A DNA stretch of 64,000 nucleotides. It comes from Pezicula radicicola. Lineage: Eukaryota > Ascomycota > Leotiomycetes > Helotiales > Dermateaceae. The notes under the pieces were generated by a model that was not told the DNA's origin, did no database searches, and was given only the letters and a program-made list of their open reading frames with translations. The stretch is taken from positions 252,160 to 316,159 of the forward strand of contig PDUO01000054.1 in the NCBI GenBank assembly GCA_003008705.1. The letters run 5' to 3'. Made by a program: the position numbers and the translations under genes. Below, one piece after another: positions 22,501-31,766 of the stretch; the stretch's first letter is position 1, and the number at the start of each line of letters is the position of its first letter.

Positions 22501-22842
22501 TTCTCTCATTCAGCATCACAAGTCGCCGCTACAATTAGTTTTGGGCCCGTCTTGAACACAATACGGGTCTGGGTTAACGAGCAAATCCTTCCTCCACTTG
22601 ACCTCACAGATCCACGAGCGGATATTACGTCGCAACTAAAGCAAGGAACTAATACCATATGCCTTGAGGTTTCTTCAACTCTCTTTAATGCTGTTAAGGC
22701 GCGCATGAATAGTACCTCAACTGCGTATGTCCCGCTTGAGTTAACGAATCCATCGTTCTATCAAGATAATGACTACGCGCCTTTTGGACTTCTGGGGCCT
22801 GTTATAGTGGAACCAATGACCCGAATCCGGCTTCCAATCTAG
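19514..22842 (+). pseudogene. Secreted glycoside hydrolase, GH106-like (alpha-L-rhamnosidase type), with two lesions
   Basis: Six exons: 19514-19644, 19708-20164, 20215-20565, 20615-20943, 21007-21484, 21542-22842. The start encodes a signal peptide (hydrophobic LLSILILLLLSPSALS), then PKFRYWLPDAS and GAGGLEFVPF, typical of large fungal secreted proteins related to family GH106. The long C-terminal part is rich in N-glycosylation sites and ends in beta-sandwich-like sequence (LDLTDPRADITSQL, TNTICLEVSSTLFN). Two lesions interrupt it. The seven-T run at 19799-19805 shifts the frame; the natural continuation (YGDVVGKATRPTDW...FGTSAFRN) is in the next frame. An in-frame TAA occurs at 21811-21813, followed at once by conserved-looking sequence in the same frame. 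The rest is clean, so inactivation is recent or one lesion is a sequencing error. The family assignment is by resemblance only. Confidence 0.68.
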
Positions 22843-23661
22843 TTGATGATTCTGAAGAGCCTTTGGATGGTAGGTGGAGTGAGTTGGACGTCTCAGAAAC
22901 TGATCAGTGGTATCCGGAGCTCTTAATTGGAGCTTAAGGTATATATAGAAGCACAGGGAGCGAAATCAAATCTTGTCAATTTTCAAATACTTACATGTAT
23001 AAGTCCAGTGATTCGAAAGAAATAACTTATATACTATACATTGAAAGACCTTACTATATCTCTCTCAGGGTTTCTCCAGACCTGTTCCCTCCGCACACTC
23101 GACGACCTGACAGAAGAGAGAAAGTACTATGATATGAAAACCCCCAGAAATACTCTCCTACAAGGCCCTAGTTTAGGCGAGACATGCGCGAAGAGGACGG
23201 AACGGGCAATCCTCGCATATATAAGGTATAGAGATGACCACCTCGCTCTAAGTGGCATGTGACAGCATGTGACTAGCACTAGCCTGGCATGTGGAAATAA
23301 GTGTGGAATGAGTGTAACAACTCTGCTTTATATGTCGACCATGATTGTCTTAATACAACAACTTAAACTCTATTTATTAATGGATATATATACACGCCCT
23401 AAAGCGTGTTAATGCCGCTTATGTGACCCGTGTTGGTAATAGTCCGGGCATTAGGGCATTATTAGTCTGGTTTTTGTTTTCCGTTTGCGGTAGGCAAACT
23501 TTACGAGGCGGCTGAGCTAAAGCTAAAGCCAGGCCTCTATTATATATAACACCTGCCTGCTGAGGTTTTTGTCTTGCAGACGTGTCTTGTGTCTATCTTT
23601 TTGTCTTTTATACCTCATAGGCGGCAATTGAATCTTTCAGCAATATAAAACTACAACGATA
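22843..23661. other. Intergenic, promoter side of patatin gene
   Basis: No convincing gene. A 73-codon plus frame at 23041 has no recognisable feature. A TATA-rich word (TATTATATATAAC) near 23538-23550 lies about 110 bp before the patatin start and could be its core promoter. Confidence 0.4.
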
Positions 23662-24865
23662 ATGGCTTCTGGTAGTGATAGAAAGCTCATGCAGCCGCCT
23701 GTTGGTGCGGTTAGGTTGTTGTGCTTGGATGGTGGCGGCGTGAAGGGTATCTCAAGTCTAATGATACTTGATAAGATCATGGAACGTGTAAAGCAAATCG
23801 AGCTAAGTAAGGGCTTGAGTGATGGCTCTCAACGCCTCCCAGCCAAATACTTCGATTTGGCTGCGGGAACAAGCACAGGGGGTCTTGCCGCTCTAATGAT
23901 GTTCCGCCTCAACCTAAGCACGACCGAAACGATGGATAATTATGACCGAATGGCAAAACAGATCTTCAGCCCCACACTGTGTGGATTGAACCTGCACTGG
24001 TTCGGTCGTGCTGGCTATTACTTTGGTAACTTTGTGCTATCAGCAAAGGCCTTCATCTTTCCAGCTAAATTCTCTGCCAAACCGCTTGAGAAGGCGATTG
24101 ACAAGATAGTGAAGGATTCAGGCATTCCTGCTGGTGGTCAAGCACCACTTGTTGACAATAGCAGATGCAAAATGTATGTATCGATTAGAAAGGCTGTCAT
24201 GCGTGGTTGATACTGACTATTTTAGGCTGATGTGCTCCACCTTGGCCGAAAAGGGCGAGAGCATTCTTTTTCGCTCGTATACTCCGCCATCAGATAGTAC
24301 TCCAGTAAGCAGCGGCGTGAAAGACATGGACTTCTCAAATGTCACAATCCAGGAAGCCGCGTGAGCAACGTCTGCAGCACCGACTTACCTTCCAGAGATG
24401 ATAATCAAGGGCTTTAAATTCTGGGATGGTGGGCTCTTGAACAACAACCCGATTGATCAAGTTTGGAACGCGAGGTATGATCTAGCTGCTGCCACAAACC
24501 AGACGCCAGTCGTGTCATGTGTGATCAGTATCGGAACAAGTTGGTCCACAAGCAAACCAGTTTCAAGCAACTTCTTCAAACGCTTCTTGAACACCATATC
24601 GCAGACTATATCCTACGCCACAAATACCGAGGCAAAGCATAGAGACTTTGAGCGTAATATCCAGCGAATCAATGAAAGACTGTCCGAGAACGAACAGACT
24701 GCGTACTTCAGGTTTAATGCACCTACTGGCGGAGAGACTATTAATCTCGATGACTGGCAGCGAATGGAAAGGCTGAAGGGTTACACCCGAACATACCTTG
24801 ATGATCCAGATACACAGAATAAGATTGACAAATGTGCTGAAATTCTAGCAAGACAGGCTAGCTAA
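23662..24865 (+). pseudogene. Patatin-like phospholipase with one in-frame stop
   Basis: Exon 1 is 23662-24173, an intron of 52 bp (24174-24225, donor GTATGT, acceptor TTTTAG) follows, and exon 2 runs to 24865. The protein shows the whole patatin catalytic core: the oxyanion loop DGGGVKG (about residues 25-31), the nucleophile elbow GTSTGG with the active serine (about 70-75), and the DGG containing the catalytic aspartate in FWDGGLLNNNP. Such enzymes deacylate phospholipids; in fungi the domain also occurs as an effector domain in NLRs and as stand-alone genes. At 24362-24364 a TGA interrupts the segment EAA-stop-ATSAAPTYLPE, where family members have arginine. The frame resumes unchanged. 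A CGA-to-TGA change would explain it. A 35-bp intron beginning there would delete the conserved segment and is unlikely. The product would lack the catalytic aspartate. Confidence 0.8.
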
Positions 24866-25679
24866 TTGTACGGTATTCAAATAGTCTATAGTTGGGAAGA
24901 GTGCTGAGGTGGTCGGGTCTTTGTCAGGGTTGGTAATAGTGTGCACTGTAGTATTCGCACTCCAGGACCATGAGCACGACCTCGCCAGGTAGTCGGAGCA
25001 TTGTGCTCAGTCGTAGAGTGGCAGGTCTGACCTGTACACTATAACGGAGGGATCGGTAGATGCTCGACGTGTAGAGTTTGCGATGTGCTTAAATCCGAAC
25101 TATAGCTTGTTTTAGAGGACGACCTCAAAGATGGCCAGGATGGCGAAGATGTGTACTATCTTATCGATTCGTGTAATACAGAGTCTTGCTAAAGTTAAGT
25201 TAGTAGGTTGAAAAGTGAGCCTATCTCCAAAGCGTTTCTTATCGACATAAGAAGTTATAAGAGGAGTCTATGGGAATACCTGCGAGCTAAGAAGAGAAGT
25301 GAAAAGAAGAGAAAGCATTGCATAGGTTCGGATAAAGATTTTGGTTTCTCAGATCAATAAACCTTGCGTCCATCTTCCTCCGCTCTTTATACCAAAGTAG
25401 TTGTCGCTGTCGTTAAGGGTTGGCCATAAATACGTTCGCCTTGAACGCTCTCGGCTGTTCTCGACGTCGGACAGGTGTCTGTCTAGGGCAGGTTTCTTTG
25501 TTGCTAACATGGCTAGGTACTTGAACTTCTACCGGCACGTAACCGCAATTACACTTCATTAACTTCTATGCTTCTTAGAAGGAGGTACGACTGGCATTAT
25601 TGCTAGCAAATAAACTTTCTTAGCGTAAAACTTAGCACAATCTTAGCAGCCGGCCATGTGCTTATTTTAGAGGTATATA
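24866..25679. other. Intergenic, no gene seen
   Basis: No protein-like frame longer than a few dozen codons. Composition is mixed and may include relic repeat sequence, but I cannot identify an element. Confidence 0.4.
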
Positions 25680-25831
25680 CAGTGGGGTGAAATAAGTTTG
25701 TATCCCCCCCCCTTGTCGCCAAGACCACTTCAGGGTGTCATGACTGCGCACTTTTTAGAACTCTCGCCTAGAAAGTGCGTATTTTTGAGACCGACCAGGG
25801 GGGGGGGATACAAACTTATTTCACCCCACTG
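25680..25831. mobile_element. MITE, Tc1/mariner-type (TA target site), 152 bp
   Basis: The two ends are near-perfect inverted repeats of about 34 bp. The left end starts CAGTGGGGTGAAATAAG, continues with TTTGTATC and ends in nine C; the right end is the reverse complement with ten G. A TA dinucleotide flanks both ends (25678-25679 and 25832-25833), the expected target duplication of Tc1/mariner/pogo transposons. There is no room for a transposase, so it is a non-autonomous miniature element. The near identity of the ends suggests recent mobility. Confidence 0.88.
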
Positions 25832-26200
25832 TACAAGGCTATTTTATAGAGAAATACAAGTAATCTTACCTAAGGCAATACTACCTTAGGCTCTAAAATC
25901 GAATTACTAGTAATATAAGAAAATAAATCTTAGAAAATTAGTGTCTCTATAACTAATAAGATTAAAATTATTTTATTTTATACTATCCCTTTTTAGGAAT
26001 AAAGCTTATATAACTTTAGGTATTAATTTTAAAAATAATAAGATTATAATTTTTTTTACTTTACTATCTAATTCTCTATTATTTATAGTTTAGATTATAT
26101 TATTCTTTTTTTTTTTTTAAAATAAGCTTATATAGTCTTAGTTATTAGTTTTTAAAAATTAATAACTAATTAAAGATTAGAGTCTATTATATTATATAGT
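25832..26200. other. AT-rich island
   Basis: Very AT-rich, with long A and T runs (T-run around 26107-26118) and no coding character. Resembles the other relic AT-rich patches of the window. Confidence 0.55.
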
Positions 26201-26839
26201 TTATAAAGCACTAGTAAACTTTACTATAAGTCCCGCTATTTTCATCAAGGCAACTTCCAACTCAGAATTTAACAGCTTGGGGATACTCCCCATCTGATGT
26301 CTTGACGATGCGGGTACATGATATTTAGTGACTTCTGTCAGATATGCTCTCTTTTGGGCATCGCGGAAGTCTTCTTCATCCAGGGCGGCTCTCTTCTTAC
26401 AATGAACTTCAGCATCCGGCCACTCTCCTATGTCCGTAAAGATGCCACTTGCTTTGTTGGGTTTGAGGAAAGTTGACTGCTGCCCAGAATTGGAGGCACG
26501 TTGCTTGTCGCCTAAACCGTATTCTTGCCGATATCGTAGTAAATGCCGTAGATCCGCCTCTGCTAGATGTCGACTCCGTTTCTCGGGCGCTTCCCTTTGA
26601 ATTTTGCTTTGCTCCTTTTCATTATTATTTCTTTCAACATCACGATCAACCACAGTGTTATTCCGAGCATAGAAAAATGGGTGGAAGCTCAAACTCGTTA
26701 CGGGGCAGGCGCCTTGGAGGAAGAGAATCGCCGTCAAGGCAGGGGGCAGTGGATTAACAGACCAAAGAAAAACTATGAGATACGCGCTAGACAGCCTGAG
26801 GAAATGTGCATTGGACAAACAATCGCAGACGATCTGCAA
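26201..26839 (-). CDS. Possible hypothetical protein or exon (weak)
   Basis: An open minus frame of about 210 codons. Its middle part, from roughly residue 60 to 185, has protein-like composition: charged helical stretches such as EKRSRHLAEADLRHLLRYR. The frame has no ATG in the first two thirds (its first codon is TTG), so if real it must be an internal or 3' exon, and the N-terminal hydrophobic stretch may be intron or leader. I do not recognise a family. It ends inside the edge of an AT-rich island. It could equally be a relic. Confidence 0.25.
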   Translation of the reverse strand: MQIVCDCLSNAHFLRLSSAYLIVFLWSVNPLPPALTAILFLQGACPVTSLSFHPFFYARNNTVVDRDVERNNNEKEQSKIQREAPEKRSRHLAEADLRHLLRYRQEYGLGDKQRASNSGQQSTFLKPNKASGIFTDIGEWPDAEVHCKKRAALDEEDFRDAQKRAYLTEVTKYHVPASSRHQMGSIPKLLNSELEVALMKIAGLIVKFTSAL

Positions 26840-27561
26840 GAGACAGGGAAGCGAAGGTCTTCGGGTGGTTTGACTGGAGAGATATTGATGAGGCGTGTGG
26901 TTGTGCTTCAGGCGAGTGTTTTATTTACCTGAGTGGTGTGAGGAGGATTGGCACATGATACCTCGTATAGAATCTATTACTGCTGCTAAATTTATGCGTA
27001 TTTATGCGCATGAATTGTACGCGCAATCTACCCCTATTCCTACATGTATATAGTACCCCCCTAGGCCTACATCATTCTACAATCGAGTCCATTTCTACTT
27101 TCCAACAATTACCTAAAGGATTCGCAATCACTGTGCTACGCAATCGTGGCTCCCAAAGTCCACTGATTGAGCTTGATGCTTCGCTGAACCAGTGAAGGAA
27201 GGTGACTCGGATAATCCATTCTTTGTAGGAATTTTCTTGCCTTATTGATTGTGTTTCGAGCAGCGCCGAGTTGTGTCGATGACCCTGCAACGACCAAGCG
27301 ATATAGGGCCCCAAGACTTCTTTACCTCACACAATCTCTCTTTCCTAACAACCCTAAAAGAACGTGGTCCAGTGGCTCTTCCCATCCTATCCGAACCGTG
27401 AATCCTCGTGCTGTCCTTTCCAATGGTATAAGTAATACTTGTCGCCATTCCCTCACAAAGCGACACGTCAAATAGACAAAGTTTCTAGTCCGGCCCATTC
27501 CAATGAAAAATTTGTTGCATATTTCCCTTGGCTATACGCGCAATCGTCAGATCGGAGTAGC
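26840..27561. other. Intergenic, no gene seen
   Basis: Several overlapping short frames on both strands around 27004-27475, none with recognisable protein features. Confidence 0.4.
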
Positions 27562-27822
27562 TCATTTGGAGGCGGGACGACACTTACAATTTATACAATG
27601 TCCTACTTCAAGCCCACTTTTAGCAAAATAGTAGCTACTTTTTGCCAAGAGATACAGCTGTTCCTCTGTTGGCTTTGCCACAAACGCGCATTTCGCTCCA
27701 AAGGTCCATGGGCCGACGCTGGCTTTCTTTTTAAAGGCGTCCGATAGACCAGGATGCGCATTTACGAAGGTGTTACCGAAAGCTAGTAGGATAGTGGTTG
27801 TGGTAACAATGAAGTTGCGCAT
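27562..27822 (-). CDS. Small secreted cysteine-containing protein
   Basis: An 86-residue protein from the ATG at 27822. The first 22 residues form a classical signal peptide (MRNFIVTTTTILLAFGN, then TFVNA), with a likely cut before HPGLSD. The mature part is about 64 residues with four cysteines (one in GAKCAF and three near the C-terminus in GHCINCKC), enough for two disulfides. It has no known domain that I can see. An upstream in-frame ATG at 27861 would hide the signal peptide behind 13 extra residues, so I prefer 27822. Size, secretion signal and cysteines fit the loose class of small secreted or effector-like proteins of plant-associated or saprotrophic fungi; nothing here shows a specific role. 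Confidence 0.55.
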   Translation of the reverse strand: MRNFIVTTTTILLAFGNTFVNAHPGLSDAFKKKASVGPWTFGAKCAFVAKPTEEQLYLLAKSSYYFAKSGLEVGHCINCKCRPASK

Positions 27823-28365
27823 CTCGATTCTCTGTTTGGATTGGAAGATAGATAGCTCCACGAATCTTTTGAGGGAAATGTTTTCGAATATTTAAGTTTC
27901 AGATGGACAGAGAGCAGAGCCACCAGGGCTATGCCTTGAAAATCCTGAAATTGGGCAACTTGTCAAAAACCCTCATGGCGCAACGGAGGCTGTGCTTCCT
28001 TTGCAGCGCAAGAGCGCAAGAGGAACTTGCGGATTCTAAGATTCGTATTAGAAATTGCCTAGTTCGAAGGTTATCCACGATTTCGTCTGTTTAAGAACTT
28101 GTCAATGAATCCCTTCATCTGTAATTCCAGACAAACCTTCTGGGTTCTGTGCTTCTCAACTAAAATAAATAACAAGGAAGGAAATAAAAATAGGAAGAGT
28201 TCATTTTTTGTGAGTGTAGAAGAAACTTCTACACATTCCACTTGCAAATGACTTCTGTAATCCAGTCATCAGGCATGAGAAGTTGCACTTGAACTAAATC
28301 AGTGAGAAGTGTCTATGAATATAATCAATTGCGTCAAACCAAACCCGTAACCAACATGACTACCC
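27823..28365. other. Intergenic, no gene seen
   Basis: Upstream of the small secreted protein and downstream of the NmrA-like gene (both minus strand). A 63-codon plus frame at 27903 is not convincing. Confidence 0.4.
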
Positions 28366-29465
28366 TTATTCCGTCGGCAAGACCTTCTCCCAATCCTGCT
28401 TCTTGATCCACTCTTTCACGGGTTTTAGCTGCACTGGCACTCCTAGATCACCCGGCTTTACAATAGTCTTATCAACCTTCGCTCCGTCACATCCGAACTC
28501 AATGCAGAAGCCCATCATCTCCTCACGAGCTCGCTGAATTTCGGGATCACCTAGGTCGAAGTTAGGTGTACTATCCGTAAACTCGATGCCTTTCTCTAAT
28601 GTCTGAGCCAGGAGCTTAGAGATGTCTTGGAGGCTAAGCCATTCGTTGACACCGATAAGCTTCTTGCCAGGTGCAGCACGGATTAAAGCTGCCACAAGTG
28701 CCCCGGTGTCTTGTATAACAGAGTACCAAGGAAAGATCGATGTGGTGAGAGGTTCCACACCCGACGCGATAAGACTGTCTTTTGCCTTGTTCTAACAAAG
28801 ATATTAGTACAATTCGGAGCGCGAAAGGAATACAAGCGAGGTTTGAATGAAACATTTCAAGAACATACCAATTTAGGGCAAAAAAGAGCCCCAGCCTCCC
28901 TAACAAAGTTTTCGAGATAGAATCCAGCATAGAAAACATTGGTCTTCTCCCAGAGCTTTGGGTATGTTGATTTACCGTACTCCTCGGCGACGGCTTTACT
29001 ATCGTAAAAGTAGACATGGGTGTACTTCCCCCCGCTCAACTTATTGGCGTTTGCAAGGCTAGAGTAGATAAATCTTTCAAGTGTACTAACTTTGGCGGCA
29101 GCATCGATAATGTTTCTGTTCTGTTGGGCTTCGTAGTCTCTGATGTAAAATCCAGCACTTACACCAGACGCGGCAGCTTTCTCGTGTAACGAGGGGCTCA
29201 TCATAGATTGCAAGAAATCGGTCACGCTGAAAATAACTGATGCACCACTAAAGGCAGCATCAAGTGATTGGGGATTATCGAAATCACCGGCCACTACCTC
29301 GACTCCCTGCGACGCAAGTGAAATGGCTTTGGCTGAGGATGTATCTCGAGTAACGGCACGAAGTGCGTATGGTGATGGCGACAGGGAAAGGAAGTGTGCA
29401 ACAACGGAACCCCCTTGATTGCCTGTAGCACCAAGGACGACGAGAAGAGGTTTTCCGGAGGACAT
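28366..29465 (-). CDS. NmrA-like family NAD(P)-binding protein
   Basis: Exon 1 is 29465-28869 and exon 2 is 28791-28366, with a 77-bp intron (donor GTATGT, acceptor TTGTTAG). The protein (about 340 residues) starts SGKPLLVVLGATGNQGGSVV, giving the NmrA dinucleotide motif GATGNQGGS. It then has RAVTRD (cofactor 2'-phosphate recognition region), VVAGDFD, VIFSVTDF, and ERFIYSSLAN where classical dehydrogenases have their Ser/Tyr residues. These are hallmarks of the HSCARG/NmrA branch, which often lacks enzyme activity and instead senses NADPH or binds GATA-type regulators. Whether this one is catalytic cannot be read from sequence. The start at 29465 is chosen over the longer frame from 29597, whose extra N-terminus is low-complexity leader-like. 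A Zn2Cys6 gene lies just upstream on the same strand. Confidence 0.87.
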
Positions 29466-29647
29466 GATGTTGTGTCTGAGGTAGGATGGATGGTAGTAGT
29501 GAAGGATGTAAGTATGATGGGTTGAAATATTGCGTTGGAGTGTTGGTTTATATAGGCTATGGCATAACAACGGTACCGGACAAATGATGCATACCATCTC
29601 GAACCTGTTTTTATGATCGGAGGAATTTTGTTGTTGGTGGAGCCGTA

Positions 29648-30817
29648 TTAGGCTTGGTTCCCACCAAGACCGTTATGGGCAAACGCCACCAACGTTAGAA
29701 ACCCGTCCCCACAAAAATCTGGCGTTTGACCATGGCAAGCCTCCGCAAATTCATGGTATGAGTTGAGCCGTTCCCCGACTTCTTCGCCAAATCTGGCATG
29801 GGCTACAGCAATCCACGCCTGTGGGGATTCTGCCATCCAGAGACCTGGCCGGGCGTCAAATGGCAGTGATTCCATGAATAACCAATTAGAGCAATATCCA
29901 TACTTGTAGCTGAACACTGACAAATTGAGCACGTATGCCATAAACACGGTTCGCCGCACACCTACCAATGAATTAGCATGGTTAGAAGTGGGTGTTCAGT
30001 GAGGGGTTCAAGGTCTAGCGAACTAGCTATCTCAGAATATATTGCGCTTTGTAATGCCATCTCGATAGTGGATTACAGTTCCTAACCTAGCTCTCAGGTG
30101 CCCGAATGTTCATGAAGCAAGAATACAAGAATATTATAACTTACTCTCTCCTAACAACCAATCCTGCCACGGAGATTGGCTTTTTGGCATTCCAGCGTCA
30201 ACACACGCCAACAAAGTTTGCGTCCATTCAAATAAGATACTAAGAGACTTATCTGCCTCGTCCTGTTCGATTGGAAACGACGAGAAAATAGATGCCGCCA
30301 AGTGAACTAGGAGAGCTTGAAGTGCTACAAGAACCTCTTTCGGTGACACTATTTTGATATCGATCTGGATTAGGCGCTTAAAGCTTTCACAGCTCACACC
30401 CTTCGCTTCATTCTCCACAAGGGCCGTAAAGTGATTATATATACCAGGTAGCTGTAATTTAGGATGCACAAACGATGCAGGCTTCCTTGCTCTGATAAGC
30501 TCTGGCACTGTATCAAATCCTAGTCTTATAATCTCTAGAGCATTATCGTGGCCCGGGGCACAAATTGCCGGATCGATATCCGGAGCTCGGAGTTTGAGAG
30601 TCTTTATAATACAGATGCCCAGAGAATCGCAATTCGATAGATTGAAGCCAAATGTAAGTAGTTTCTCATACTCTGTAGGCGGTGCGTTAAGAGGTTCAAG
30701 ATCATACACACATTCAAGATTTTTCTGGGAGCACCGAACGCATTTCGGTTTCTGGACCACACATTTCCGTTTTGAAGTAGTACAATTCGCGCAAGCTTTG
30801 CGAAGAGGAGTTGACAT
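29648..30817 (-). CDS. Zn2Cys6 transcription factor
   Basis: Exon 1 is 30817-30145 and exon 2 is 29961-29648, separated by a 183-bp intron (donor GTAAGT, acceptor GGTAG). The N-terminus has a full binuclear zinc cluster: C-x2-C-x6-C-x5-C-x2-C-x6-C, in CANCTTSKRKC followed by CVRCSQKNLEC. The remainder is a short helical regulatory region; after splicing, the exon 2 start reads VRRTVFMAYVLNLSV, a pattern seen in aflR-like and other small cluster regulators that lack the large Fungal_trans domain. Predicted length is about 328 residues. It sits upstream of the NmrA-like gene on the same strand, with 182 bp between the two coding regions, so a shared regulatory role is possible, but this is inference. 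No lesion seen. Confidence 0.85.
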
Positions 30818-31766
30818 ATTGAACTAGGCGTAGATGGACTACTCGGCCGGGTTGTATGTGATACGGTTAAGCTAGCTCGGCTATGATTTTGAGCGAAGGT
30901 GTCCTAACACATACAATATACTCGAGTATATAGCTAAAGTGTTCCCGAAGATTTTGAGGCGATAGGAGATTTTTAGAAGTTTTGTTGTTGTGATGAGGTC
31001 GGGTTGTCGTCCATCCAGATCACTGTATTAATCCGCCAAGGGATCGATCAATCTAAGCCTTATTAAGTTTAGCTCCCACTGGTTCCAAGAGCCCCCCTGG
31101 AGCACCTGAGTGGAGACTCAATGGCGTAAAAAAAGTTGCCGATTTTGGTAAACGAGATGTCAAATAGCAGAGTTTGTAAGCAGCAGCTTTTGATTAGCAA
31201 CTTTCAAAATCGGTAGTTTCTTAATTCCAACTCGGCGGGTTCTTAGCAATACTATAGGATTACAAAAAAAACACCCCCCTTTTTGACAAAATATCGAACC
31301 ATAAGTTTGCAAGTTTGCAGCTCATCAAAATCGCCCATTTCCTAATGCGCTGTAGAGGGAGCTAGTCTTCAGTACTGACAGCATAAATCGTAATCTATAC
31401 CCTTATAAAACATAGAATGAATCCTTCGAATGACAAGATCCAAGAACAGAGCTGTGAAATTGGGTTTGCTATAAGGTCCTAGTCGCACCAGTCACAATAC
31501 CGATTAATAGTCAATTCAAATAGCGAGATGCCATTGCTAGAATTATCATCTTGGCGACATGGACCTGGAAAAGTTATCGGGTAAGCATATGCTAATGATC
31601 ATGGTGGTATATTGAACAACATGAAGCTAATTTCCTTAGACGCAAAAGCCACCTAGGACAACGACAGAGGTATTTTTAAAACCTGAAGCGTTTGGACTGG
31701 ATATGTATAATATAACTTTTAAATACTAATGGCCCCTGAAAATTCTTCCGGTTCGAGGAACAGATT
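30818..31766. other. Intergenic between two minus-strand regulators
   Basis: No gene. A separated inverted pair (CCGATTTTG at about 31139 and CAAAATCGG at about 31207) and a run of A and C (about 31264-31278) are the only visible structure. Confidence 0.4.

Noticed and set aside
24359..24395. A 35-bp GT..AG intron that would remove the TGA of the patatin gene
   Set aside because: It would be shorter than any other intron here and would delete the conserved ATSAAPTYLPE segment.
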